From Bacteroidota bacterium (GTDB lineage: Bacteria > Bacteroidota > Bacteroidia > JAIBAJ01): 44,049 nucleotides of DNA. Below the pieces are notes generated by a model. It did not search any database. It had not been told where the DNA came from and saw only the letters and a list, made by a program, of their open reading frames with translations. The stretch covers positions 1 to 44,049 of the forward strand of contig CANJNG010000016.1 in assembly GCA_947475205.1 (NCBI GenBank), in the 5' to 3' direction. Position numbers and translations under genes: made by a program. This document shows, piece by piece, positions 8,957-17,525 of this stretch (positions are counted from its first letter, which is position 1; every line of letters begins with the position of its first letter).

Positions 8957-10075
8957 ATGAAACAAACAGTGAAAGTCAGTAATATAATCGTACTCTGTGT
9001 GCTATTAACCCTCATCACAGGCTGCAAATCAAATACCGAAACCATTCATCCCCAAACCGAATCGCTTACGGTGGCCGTTTACGCATCGGGAAGCCTTTTT
9101 CCGCAACACGAATATCGGGTATTTTCCAATATTGACGGCTATCTTACTGATGCCCTGCTTGTGGAAGGCGATTCGATAAAAATAGGACAGACTTTGTTTA
9201 GGCTTGCCAATCACAGCCGCGATGCACAGCAGCAAGCAGTTGCTAATATCTACAAAACTACCAAAGAGAACCTGAGCGAAAACTCCCCGGTATTTATGGA
9301 ATTGAAGTATCGCACCCAAACTTCAAAAAGCAAGCTGGCAAACGATAGCCTGCAATGGAGCCGTTACAAAAACCTTTTCGCTCAAAATGCCATTTCTAAA
9401 TCGGAGATGGAGCGGATAGAGCTCCTGTATAATTCCTCCAGAAATGACTTTAATGCCCTGCGTGAACAGTATTCAAAACTAAAGAACAGCACCTTTCTTG
9501 AATTACAACAAGCCGAGAGCAACTATAAAGTAAGCAGTATTCAGCAGGGCGACGAACAAGTTAAAAGTTTCCTGAACGGGATGGTTTTTGAAATTTACAA
9601 GCAAATTGGCGATGCCGTAAAACCTAATGAAGCTATGGCCTTGGTGGGCGATAGAAATAATTTTTTGGCAAGGCTGAGTGTGGATGAAAGCGATTTTGAG
9701 AAGTTGAAAATTGGTCAATTAGCTTATATTTCACTCGATGCATTTCCAGGTAAAGTGTATAAAGCACGGGTAAGCAAAATTTATCCGAAACTAAATAAAG
9801 TGGAGCAAGCGTTCAGGGTGGATGCCATTTTTGAAGATATACCGCCTGTGAAGATTTACGGACTTAACCTCGAAGCCAATATTGTGGTGAATGAATTTGA
9901 TAAAGTGCTTACAATACCAAAGAAACTGCTGCTTCCCGGCGACACTTTACTGGTGATGAAGGAAGGTAAAGAAACCAAAGTGAAAATAACCCGGGGAGCC
10001 GAGGATATGGAAAAGGTTCAGGTTTTGAGCGGCGTGGATGCCAACACCGAAATAGTTGTGAAGAAAGGAAAATAA
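8957..10075 (+). CDS. HlyD/RND-type periplasmic adaptor lipoprotein
   Basis: This 372-residue adaptor subunit of an ABC exporter probably bridges the inner-membrane permease to an outer-membrane channel. A lipobox LLTLITGC puts the lipid-bearing Cys at residue 23. A first barrel-sandwich/lipoyl half lies around 60-90 (GYLTDALLVEGDSIKIGQTL), followed by a helical hairpin at ~95-195 and a second half (SFLNGMVFEIYKQIGDAVKP). A beta-barrel domain follows (FLARLSVDESDFEKLKIGQ). It is the first gene of a tight operon, with the permease 10 bases downstream. No TolC-like gene is in the window. The substrate is unknown. Confidence 0.9.
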   Translation: MKQTVKVSNIIVLCVLLTLITGCKSNTETIHPQTESLTVAVYASGSLFPQHEYRVFSNIDGYLTDALLVEGDSIKIGQTLFRLANHSRDAQQQAVANIYKTTKENLSENSPVFMELKYRTQTSKSKLANDSLQWSRYKNLFAQNAISKSEMERIELLYNSSRNDFNALREQYSKLKNSTFLELQQAESNYKVSSIQQGDEQVKSFLNGMVFEIYKQIGDAVKPNEAMALVGDRNNFLARLSVDESDFEKLKIGQLAYISLDAFPGKVYKARVSKIYPKLNKVEQAFRVDAIFEDIPPVKIYGLNLEANIVVNEFDKVLTIPKKLLLPGDTLLVMKEGKETKVKITRGAEDMEKVQVLSGVDANTEIVVKKGK

Positions 10076-10085
10076 GCAAACGGCA

Positions 10086-11354
10086 ATGACCCTTAAACTC
10101 TCTCTCGATATTGCCATCACCCATCTGTTGGCTCGTAAAAAGCAAAGCATTGTTGCTATGCTGGGTGTAACTTTTGGCATTTCTATGTTTTTGGTTATGA
10201 TAAGTTTTATGACGGGCGTAAACAAGTTTCTGAACGATTTGGCTCTCGATAATTCGCCCCATATCCGCATTTACAATCCAATCAAAACAGACAGGCTAAC
10301 TATTTTGGATGAAATGGCGGCCACCAAAGCCCCAAATCAGAAAGGTATGAATGTGGTGTATCATCAACGCCCAAAGAACGAGTTGCCAAACATCGACAAG
10401 GGGATGAAATTGGTACGAATAATTGAGAAAATGCCTGAAGTATTGGGTGTTTCACCGCAGGTAGGCACTCAGGTTTTTTATAACAATGGTCCCATTCAGG
10501 TTTCAGGAACCATTTCAGGAACTGATATTGTGAAGGAAAATGCTCTTTACAATCTAAAGTCTAAAATGGAAGATGGGAATATTGAAGGACTGCTTTTTAA
10601 TCCCGAAGGCATCATCATCGGTAGTGGACTTGCAAAAAAAATCAATGCTAAAACAGGTGACAGAATTAGTATCACCACACCTTATGGAAATACACTGTTG
10701 CTGAAAGTGGTGGGGATTTTCAGCTTTGGAATCGCCACCGTGGACGATACTAAGAGTTATGCATCAATAGCCACCGTTCAGAAAATCTTACAGAAAGATC
10801 CAAGTTACATTACTGATATTCATATAAAACTAAAAGATTATCAAAAATCGAAGGTGATGGCTGCTGAGCTGAACCGGATGTTTGGCTTTAAAACCGAAGA
10901 TTGGGAAACCGCCAATGCAGCCTTTTTTGCCGGCGACCAAATCCGGTATGTGATGACGGCGGTAGTTTCGATTACACTATTGGTAGTGGCGGGTTTTGGT
11001 ATTTATAATATCATGAATATGCATATTCTCAATAAAATTAAGGATATAGCCATCTTGAAAGCTATGGGATTTGAAGGAAAAGACATCATTGCCACCTTTC
11101 TTATGCAATCGGTTATCATTGGTATTCTGGGTGGCTTACTGGGCATCAGCATCGGATATTTTTTTAGCTACCTTATTTCACAAACACCGTTTCCCGAAGC
11201 TGGATTCCTAAAGATTACCACATTCCCGGTTAATTTCGACCCACGGTTTTATGTGGCGGGCGTTTTCTTTGGGTTTGTAACCACCCTGTTTGCGGGTTAT
11301 TTTCCTGCGTTAAAAGCATCTAAGATTGACCCGGTAGCAATAATCAGAGGGTAA
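10086..11354 (+). CDS. MacB/FtsX-type ABC transporter permease
   Basis: This 422-residue permease has the MacB layout: one N-terminal membrane helix (~21-43), a large periplasmic MacB_PCD domain (~45-285), then three helices (~288-312, ~334-363, ~388-407). The conserved coupling stretch (IKDIAILKAMGFEGKDI) follows the second helix, and the family-typical end PALKASKIDPVAIIRG is present. Such permeases pass conformational change to a periplasmic adaptor rather than forming a classic channel, and export lipoproteins, peptides or drugs. It lies between the adaptor and ATPase genes with 5-10 base spacing, so the three should act as one complex. Confidence 0.94.
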   Translation: MTLKLSLDIAITHLLARKKQSIVAMLGVTFGISMFLVMISFMTGVNKFLNDLALDNSPHIRIYNPIKTDRLTILDEMAATKAPNQKGMNVVYHQRPKNELPNIDKGMKLVRIIEKMPEVLGVSPQVGTQVFYNNGPIQVSGTISGTDIVKENALYNLKSKMEDGNIEGLLFNPEGIIIGSGLAKKINAKTGDRISITTPYGNTLLLKVVGIFSFGIATVDDTKSYASIATVQKILQKDPSYITDIHIKLKDYQKSKVMAAELNRMFGFKTEDWETANAAFFAGDQIRYVMTAVVSITLLVVAGFGIYNIMNMHILNKIKDIAILKAMGFEGKDIIATFLMQSVIIGILGGLLGISIGYFFSYLISQTPFPEAGFLKITTFPVNFDPRFYVAGVFFGFVTTLFAGYFPALKASKIDPVAIIRG

Positions 11355-11359
11355 AAGCA

Positions 11360-12028
11360 ATGGTCTTAAAAGCAACAAACATCATTAAATACTTCCACGA
11401 GCCTGAAGACTTTCAGGTTTTGAAGGGTTTGAACTTTACTGTAGATAAAGGAACGTTTCTTTCTATTGTTGGGAAATCGGGCTGCGGAAAAAGCACATTG
11501 CTCTATATCCTTTCGTCCATGGATACCGACTATGAAGGGCAATTGGAGATAAACGGACAGCTACTCACCGGAAAATCGCAAAACGAACTGGCTCGTTTCC
11601 GTAATCAAAATCTGGGCTTTGTGTTTCAGTTTCATTATCTGCTTCCCGAGTTTTCAGCTTTAAAGAATGTGATGCTTCCTGCAATGAAATTAGGCCGTTT
11701 TAGCAAGGAGGAAATAGAAAATACGGCTATGGAGAAACTCCGCTTGGTTGGTATGGAAGATTATGCACTTAAAATGTCGAGCAAACTTTCGGGTGGACAG
11801 CAACAACGGGTGGCAATTGCCCGTGCTTTGGTAAACAACCCGGCCATAATCATGGCCGATGAACCTACCGGAAACTTAGATAAAGCCAACTCCATAAAGG
11901 TGTTTGATATATTTATGGAACTCACTTCAAAAGGCCAAACCATAATTGCCGTTACCCACGACAACGAGTTTGCCGAAAAGAGCCACCGCATAATTGAAAT
12001 GAGCGATGGGAAGATTGTGAGGAGCTAG
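11360..12028 (+). CDS. ABC transporter ATPase, MacB/LolD-like
   Basis: This 222-residue nucleotide-binding subunit has Walker A GKSGCGKST (38-46), a Q-loop around FVFQFHYLLPEFSA (88-100), signature LSGGQQQR (143-150), Walker B IIMADEPTGNLD (163-174) and switch His200 in AVTHD. The short single-domain form and the PTGNLD/LLPEF motifs are typical of the LolD/MacB/FtsE branch. It begins 5 bases after the permease stop codon and closes the three-gene exporter operon. A short heptanucleotide repeat follows the stop codon. Confidence 0.95.
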   Translation: MVLKATNIIKYFHEPEDFQVLKGLNFTVDKGTFLSIVGKSGCGKSTLLYILSSMDTDYEGQLEINGQLLTGKSQNELARFRNQNLGFVFQFHYLLPEFSALKNVMLPAMKLGRFSKEEIENTAMEKLRLVGMEDYALKMSSKLSGGQQQRVAIARALVNNPAIIMADEPTGNLDKANSIKVFDIFMELTSKGQTIIAVTHDNEFAEKSHRIIEMSDGKIVRS

Positions 12029-12034
12029 GTTTTA

Positions 12035-12062
12035 GACTTGGGATTGGAGACATGGGACATGA
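12035..12062. repeat. Degenerate 7-nt tandem repeat, 4 units
   Basis: The units gacttgg, gattgga, gacatgg and gacatga stand in perfect 7-base register just after the ATPase stop codon. Similar arrays occur at 30006-30054 and 33995-34022. Confidence 0.6.
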
Positions 12063-12131
12063 GTCTTACAAAATCAAGAGAAATTACATTTATCATTGTG
12101 GACATTAATTAGTCAAACTATTCTCTGCCCA

Positions 12132-13742
12132 ATGAATCGTTTTTTTATCGTTACTTATATAATTCTCTTGAATACAACTTGGGCTTTTGCTCAAGAAAAA
12201 CCGACCGCTTCAAATAGGAATGTAAAAGTGATTTGGGGGCCTGATATTGAAATACCTAATGGATTTGAAGACCTGTATTTTTACAAAGATAAAAGCAATA
12301 AGCTATACTACCTTAACCTGAGCAAAGAGAAATTAATAAACTTTAGCTCTAATGATTATGTCCTTTTTACTCAATTTGACAATTCTTTTAAAACTAAAAA
12401 GAAGGATACTTTGAAGGTCTCGAAAAAATTCACAAGAGAACATAGATTTCAAGATTTTCTGAACATTGGTGGAGAAGACTATTTCTTTCATTCAAAATGG
12501 ATAAAATCTGAGAAGACGGACAGACTCTTTGCTGAACGTATTAGCACAGAGCTCTTTCAAAGTGAATTGGAAAAGAAAAGTATAATGGAAATTGATAAGC
12601 ATTTGGGTAAATATGAACCTGAGTCAGGGTGGTTTAATTTTCATAAAAACAATGACAACGATTTACTTTTGGTTACCTACAACAAGAAATTGAAAATAAA
12701 AACCAAAGACGGAAACACATCACTTGCTGAATTGAACTTGTTTGATAAAAAGCTTAATCTATTGTGGAGAAAAGAAATGGAGATGCCATTTCCTGAAAAT
12801 GAAATTAAAGATTATGAGTATAGATTTGACAAGGAAGGTAATGTTTATCTCATTTTAGAAAGGAAACTGAAAATTGAAACTGAGAGGAATAAATATACTG
12901 AAGTATTGAACTATGAATTATTTAGAATTGGATTAGATACTATTGAATCTATTCCAATAAATTTGAATTTCAATAACACCTATTTGCATTACATTCAACT
13001 TCTGCAAAATAAACGAGGCAATCTTCAATTGTTTGCTATATATTCTAACAGGGCTAAAGGAATATGCGGAATTGGTTCTGCCGAATTTGTAAATGGAGTT
13101 TTTACAGACTTTATTGAAAATACACCACCCGAAGGGTTGAGAATGTTATTTGAGTCATCGAAAACCACGAAGCAGATGGATCATAAAAAAATGATTGGAG
13201 AAGATGCGGGCATAAATTTCAGGTCATTTGATTTATATGAAAACGATGACGGAACCTTTACCTTCTTAGCAGAAGAATCTATTGATGCTACATTTGACCA
13301 TTTATCGGGCAACTATTTTAATAATGGAACGCTTAATTGCCTTGATATTTATGTTACCTATCTCGACTCAACTGGAAAAATGATTTGGGCTGGAAAAATA
13401 CCAAAAGAACAAGAAGGGGCGTATTCCCCAAACCTGATGTCGTATTGCTACAATTATTATAAGGGAAATCATTACTTCCTATTTAATGACAATTCAAAGA
13501 ATATGAATTTATATATCGATGATGGACCAGCTATGTACACAAATAATTACAAGGGGATGCTTACAGCCATCCGGCTCGACAAGGAAGGAAATATGTATCG
13601 TCAAAACCTATTCGATATTGGAGAAATCGATAAAACTATAAACCCTAACAAACCTTTTCAAATAGCCCCAAATAAAATCGTTTTTGATGCTTTTAGGAAT
13701 AATGAACACAAATTGGTTTTATTCCAGTTTGGTGATGATTAG
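12132..13742 (+). CDS. Secreted protein of unknown function
   Basis: The ATG at 12132 is preferred over an upstream in-frame TTG because it opens directly into a signal peptide (FFIVTYIILLNTTWAFAQ). This gives 536 residues. The body is rich in charged residues and beta strands, with repeated strand-turn units such as YEYRFDKEGNVYLILERKL and LNLFDKKLNLLWRKEMEMP that resemble blades of a beta-propeller. It has no T9SS sorting domain and no catalytic motif I recognise. Codons are AT-rich, and no other gene shares its apparent transcript. A periplasmic or outer-surface beta-propeller-like protein is my best guess, made from the repeat pattern only. Confidence 0.75.
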   Translation: MNRFFIVTYIILLNTTWAFAQEKPTASNRNVKVIWGPDIEIPNGFEDLYFYKDKSNKLYYLNLSKEKLINFSSNDYVLFTQFDNSFKTKKKDTLKVSKKFTREHRFQDFLNIGGEDYFFHSKWIKSEKTDRLFAERISTELFQSELEKKSIMEIDKHLGKYEPESGWFNFHKNNDNDLLLVTYNKKLKIKTKDGNTSLAELNLFDKKLNLLWRKEMEMPFPENEIKDYEYRFDKEGNVYLILERKLKIETERNKYTEVLNYELFRIGLDTIESIPINLNFNNTYLHYIQLLQNKRGNLQLFAIYSNRAKGICGIGSAEFVNGVFTDFIENTPPEGLRMLFESSKTTKQMDHKKMIGEDAGINFRSFDLYENDDGTFTFLAEESIDATFDHLSGNYFNNGTLNCLDIYVTYLDSTGKMIWAGKIPKEQEGAYSPNLMSYCYNYYKGNHYFLFNDNSKNMNLYIDDGPAMYTNNYKGMLTAIRLDKEGNMYRQNLFDIGEIDKTINPNKPFQIAPNKIVFDAFRNNEHKLVLFQFGDD

Positions 13743-13844
13743 GATTTCGGAAAATGTAAAAGGAAATTGAAATTATGGTCTTTTTGAGAGCTGTGTAACA
13801 CTTCTTCTCCTTTCCCGAATACCGGACATTGTTAATCAAAGCAA

Positions 13845-13878
13845 TAAAAAAGCGAAATCGGTTTGATTTCGCTTTTTT
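13845..13878. terminator. Bidirectional terminator between convergent genes
   Basis: A perfect stem pairs AAAAAAGCGAAATC (13846-13859) with GATTTCGCTTTTTT (13865-13878). The stem has A- and T-runs on both flanks. It lies between the converging genes ending at 13742 (+) and 13899 (-), so it can serve both. Confidence 0.9.
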
Positions 13879-13898
13879 ATTGAACTTAAAGAAACGAA

Positions 13899-16295
13899 TT
13901 AGTGTCCGCTTTTCTCGTGCATTTTAGCATCGCATTTGGCTTTGCAAGCTGCACGACAGGAATCTGTAGGGCAATTTTTTAACATTTCAGCACACTTAGC
14001 AGAATCGCCAGTGCAAACCATTGTGCAGTCACTAGGTTTGCCTGATTTGCAGCATCCTGCAACTGCTGTTGAATCCATAGCTCCAGCGTGGCAACATGCT
14101 TTACCGGTTTCCATTTCACCGCCCATGCTGGCTTCATTCATCAACTCTAATTTATGGTTTCTATCGTTTTGGATTTTGTCGTGATAGATGTGAGCCAAGG
14201 TTGGAGCAATCACTAACGCTACGATAGACATCAATTTAATTAAGATATTCATCGAAGGGCCGGAAGTATCTTTGAAAGGGTCTCCAACTGTATCACCAGT
14301 TACGGAGGCTTTATGTGGTTCAGATTTTTTGTAGAATATCTCTCCATTGATTTCAACACCTTTTTCAAATGATTTTTTGGCATTATCCCAGGCACCACCT
14401 GCATTGTTTTGGAACATCCCAATAAGAACTCCGCAAACAGTAGCACCAGCTAAGAATCCACCCAATACTTCAGGGCCAAAAGCAAAACCAATGATTATAG
14501 GCATAGAGATAGCAATTGCACCGGGAATCATCATCTCTCGGATAGAGGCTTCGGTAGAGATTGCGACACACTTATCGTATTCAGGTTTACCGGTTCCTTC
14601 CATAATACCGGGTATTTCGCGGAACTGACGGCGAACTTCTTCTACCATGGCCATTGCTGCACGTCCTACAGCTGCAATAGCGAAGGAAGAGAACAAGAAA
14701 GGAATCATACCTCCTACGAACAATCCAGCCAATACATCAGCTTTGTAAATATCAATCCCGTCAATTCCGGCAATCCCTACGAAGGCTGCAAACAAAGCTA
14801 AAGCAGTAAGAGCCGCAGAAGCAATGGCAAATCCTTTTCCTGTGGCGGCAGTAGTGTTTCCTACGGCATCTAAGATGTCTGTTTTCTCACGAACTTCTTT
14901 AGGCAATTTGCACATTTCGGCAATACCACCAGCATTGTCAGCAATAGGGCCAAATGCATCAATAGCCAATTGCATTGCTGTGGTGGCCATCATTCCGGCA
15001 GCAGCGATAGCTACACCGTAAAGTCCGGCACATAAGTAAGAACCATAGATACCACCAGCCAATACGATAATAGGAGCAGCAGTTGATTCCATCCCAACAG
15101 AAAGTCCACCAATAATATTAGTAGCAGCACCTGTGGCTGATTGACGAATGATACTTTGCACCGGGCGTTTACCCATAGCAGTATAATATTCGGTAATCAT
15201 ACTCATTAAAGTACCAACAACTAATCCAACTACGATAGCACCAAAAACTCCATTTGGTGTGAATTCAAATCCACGCAGGATCATGCTTGCAGGTAAAAGG
15301 AATTTTACTAAAAAGAAGCATCCGATTGCTGTAAGTACAATTGAACCATAGTTTCCCATGTTAAGGGCTTTCTGTACTTTATCGGTAGTAGCTTCTCCAG
15401 CATCTGATACCCGAACAAATAAAGTTCCAATCATAGAGAAGATAATTCCTATACCGGCGATTAACATCGGTAAAAGAATTGGAGCAAGACCACCGTAGTT
15501 ATCTACAGAAATAGTTTCGCGACCCAATACCATTGTAGCTAACACTGTGGCTACATAACTGCCAAACAAGTCGGCACCCATTCCGGCCACATCGCCTACG
15601 TTATCACCTACGTTGTCGGCAATAGTTGCAGGGTTGCGGGGGTCATCTTCCGGGATTCCGGCTTCTACTTTACCTACTAAGTCGGCTCCTACGTCGGCGG
15701 CTTTGGTATAAATACCGCCACCCACACGGGCAAACAAAGCAATAGATTCAGCACCTAGAGAAAATCCAGTTAAAACCTCAATAGCACGAGCCATTCCTTC
15801 GCTGTCGGCTGCTGCATCGGGTGCGAAAACAGCTTTCAATACTAAGAAAACACTTCCTAAACCTAATACCGCTAATCCGGCAACACCCATTCCCATTACG
15901 CTTCCGCCGGTGAATGATACATTGAGGGCTTTAGATAAGGATGTACGGGCAGCGTTTGTTGTACGCACGTTAGCTTTAGTAGCTACTTTCATTCCGATGA
16001 ATCCTGCCAAAGCACTGAAGAAAGCCCCAACAATAAAAGCCAAAGAAATTGACCAGTGCGATTTTTCATCGCTGTAGCCCATAATTGCTAAAAGCAATGC
16101 GGCAATGGCTACGAAATATCCTAAAACTTTGTATTCGGCTTTCAAAAAAGCCATTGCTCCTTCAGCGATATAATCGCTAATTTCTTTCATTCTCTCGTTA
16201 CCTGCATCCTGTTTTACTACCCAGTTAAACTTGATAAAGGTGTAAAGGAGGGCTATTACTCCAAAGGCCGGTACTGCATAAAACAATGTATCCAT
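13899..16295 (-). CDS. hppA: Membrane-bound pyrophosphatase, K+-dependent, H+-pumping type, with Cys-rich tail
   Basis: This 798-residue ion pump couples PPi hydrolysis to export of H+ or Na+ across the inner membrane through about 16 helices. The PPi site is intact: [20 protein letters not shown] (200-219) and [20 protein letters not shown]. Ala483 in [10 protein letters not shown] marks the K+-dependent class. The helix-6 glutamates of classical Na+- and H+-pumps are absent ([10 protein letters not shown], 242-251), but Glu183 occurs in helix 5 (LGAESIALF). This matches, as I recall, the Flavobacterium-type H+-pumps. After the last helix comes an ~80-residue tail with 11 cysteines, absent from ordinary family members. 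The gene has its own promoter and a shared terminator. Confidence 0.97.
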   Translation of the reverse strand: MDTLFYAVPAFGVIALLYTFIKFNWVVKQDAGNERMKEISDYIAEGAMAFLKAEYKVLGYFVAIAALLLAIMGYSDEKSHWSISLAFIVGAFFSALAGFIGMKVATKANVRTTNAARTSLSKALNVSFTGGSVMGMGVAGLAVLGLGSVFLVLKAVFAPDAAADSEGMARAIEVLTGFSLGAESIALFARVGGGIYTKAADVGADLVGKVEAGIPEDDPRNPATIADNVGDNVGDVAGMGADLFGSYVATVLATMVLGRETISVDNYGGLAPILLPMLIAGIGIIFSMIGTLFVRVSDAGEATTDKVQKALNMGNYGSIVLTAIGCFFLVKFLLPASMILRGFEFTPNGVFGAIVVGLVVGTLMSMITEYYTAMGKRPVQSIIRQSATGAATNIIGGLSVGMESTAAPIIVLAGGIYGSYLCAGLYGVAIAAAGMMATTAMQLAIDAFGPIADNAGGIAEMCKLPKEVREKTDILDAVGNTTAATGKGFAIASAALTALALFAAFVGIAGIDGIDIYKADVLAGLFVGGMIPFLFSSFAIAAVGRAAMAMVEEVRRQFREIPGIMEGTGKPEYDKCVAISTEASIREMMIPGAIAISMPIIIGFAFGPEVLGGFLAGATVCGVLIGMFQNNAGGAWDNAKKSFEKGVEINGEIFYKKSEPHKASVTGDTVGDPFKDTSGPSMNILIKLMSIVALVIAPTLAHIYHDKIQNDRNHKLELMNEASMGGEMETGKACCHAGAMDSTAVAGCCKSGKPSDCTMVCTGDSAKCAEMLKNCPTDSCRAACKAKCDAKMHEKSGH

Positions 16296-16355
16296 TTCTA
16301 ATTGTCTGATTTTAAGTGATTAATTATATTCTGTTCTGTTTTTGAAAAAGGGCGG

Positions 16356-16386
16356 CAAAAGTAGTAAGGGAATTGAATTATGCAAA
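16356..16386 (-). promoter_or_regulatory. Bacteroidota-type promoter of hppA
   Basis: On the minus strand TTTG (16386-16383), 19 bases, then TACTTTTG (16363-16356) match the TTTG-N19-TAnnTTTG consensus exactly. The expected start point gives a leader of roughly 55 bases before the ATG at 16295. Confidence 0.8.
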
Positions 16387-16479
16387 TTGTTTTGCAATTA
16401 AGGTTTCGGAGTTCCAAATTATTGGCCTTCCTGAATTTTCATTGACATTAATTATCCTTTTCAAGTAAGCAAAAAGATA

Positions 16480-16487
16480 TACTTTTG
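16480..16487 (+). promoter_or_regulatory. Putative -7 element TACTTTTG
   Basis: TACTTTTG on the plus strand, 25 bases before the ATG at 16512, fits the -7 consensus. The -33 region is only T-rich. Together with the hppA promoter it makes this a divergent promoter gap. Confidence 0.5.
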
Positions 16488-16511
16488 CGGCATTAACCAC
16501 AAGAAAAATCA

Positions 16512-17420
16512 ATGAAAAGAACAATACTTTCTATGGCTGTATCGGTGTTTACACTGTCAGTATCAGCCCAATCACAAGAGCCATTTCCAAATGGAGGCTT
16601 TGAAAATTGGACAGTTTACGGAGGCGGAAATACTTCGGCACATCCAGACCAATTTCAATCGCTAAATCAATCTACAGTTACAACGCTTCAAATAGAAACC
16701 TGCATAAAAGCCACCAGCCCTAGCGATGTGCATTCAGGAAGTGCGGCTTTAGCTTTACAAACCTTTGCTTCCGGATTGCCGTCGCCTTTTCCTGCGGAAA
16801 TACAAGGGATGGTTACCACCGGAACAATTAATACCACTTCTTATGTTATTGAAGGTGGAATGACATTTGTTTCTCGTCCCGACAGTATTGAGGCTTGGAT
16901 TAAATATACTCCAGCCGCTACTGATACTGGATATATTGAAATTTTATTGCTTAACGCAAACGCATCTGATACAATTGGCCGAGGTCGTTTTAATGTTACA
17001 ACTGCAGTTTCAATATATACACTTTTTAAAGCTCCAATAGTTTATTTTTCATCGGAAAGTCCGGCAAAGCTTAGAGCAATTATCAACTGTAGTTCAGGTT
17101 TTACACCAATTCCCAATAGTTTAATGTATGTTGATGATGCCCGTTTTATCTACAATCCGGTTTCTATTAATGAAGTGGCTAATGTAAATTTCAGCCTTTA
17201 TCCCAACCCTTCGAGCGATAAAATTGTGTTGACATATAACGAATCAGAATCAGCCACCATAACATTTACAGATATGGCAGGGAAATTGGTTAAACGTAAA
17301 CTTATCGACAGCAAGGAAACAACGCTTGACATAACTTCGCTTCCCGAAGCCACCTATTTATACAATATTGAAACTGCAAGCGGCAAATCTACAAGCGGAC
17401 ATATAATTATCAAACGATAG
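16512..17420 (+). CDS. T9SS-exported protein with FEnW-type beta domain
   Basis: This 302-residue secreted protein has a signal peptide ending VSVSAQ. Residues ~25-215 begin with EPFPNGGFENWTVYGG and contain HSGSAALALQT, a pattern of Bacteroidota surface proteins with a carbohydrate-binding-like jelly roll. No catalytic residues stand out. The last ~75 residues are a T9SS sorting domain: FSLYPNPSSDKIVLT, ITFTDMAGKLVKRKL, EATYLYNIET and GHIIIKR. It is monocistronic and ends in a strong terminator. Ligand binding at the cell surface is possible but is inference. Confidence 0.85.
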   Translation: MKRTILSMAVSVFTLSVSAQSQEPFPNGGFENWTVYGGGNTSAHPDQFQSLNQSTVTTLQIETCIKATSPSDVHSGSAALALQTFASGLPSPFPAEIQGMVTTGTINTTSYVIEGGMTFVSRPDSIEAWIKYTPAATDTGYIEILLLNANASDTIGRGRFNVTTAVSIYTLFKAPIVYFSSESPAKLRAIINCSSGFTPIPNSLMYVDDARFIYNPVSINEVANVNFSLYPNPSSDKIVLTYNESESATITFTDMAGKLVKRKLIDSKETTLDITSLPEATYLYNIETASGKSTSGHIIIKR

Positions 17421-17435
17421 TTAGCCACTTAAATT

Positions 17436-17480
17436 AAACCCCCACGATTTTGATAACACATCCTGGGGGTTTTGCTTTTT
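17436..17480 (+). terminator. Rho-independent terminator
   Basis: AAACCCCCA (17436-17444) pairs with TGGGGGTTT (17464-17472) around a 19-base loop, followed by TGCTTTTT. It lies 16 bases after the stop codon of the T9SS protein at 16512-17420. Confidence 0.8.
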
Positions 17481-17525
17481 GAAAGCACCTCCACCTACTT
17501 TTACTTCGTTAAAATTCAAATTTGA

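Noticed and set aside
13936-15021. Plus-strand frames inside the pyrophosphatase
   Set aside because: They lie opposite a fully conserved membrane pyrophosphatase and have no independent support.
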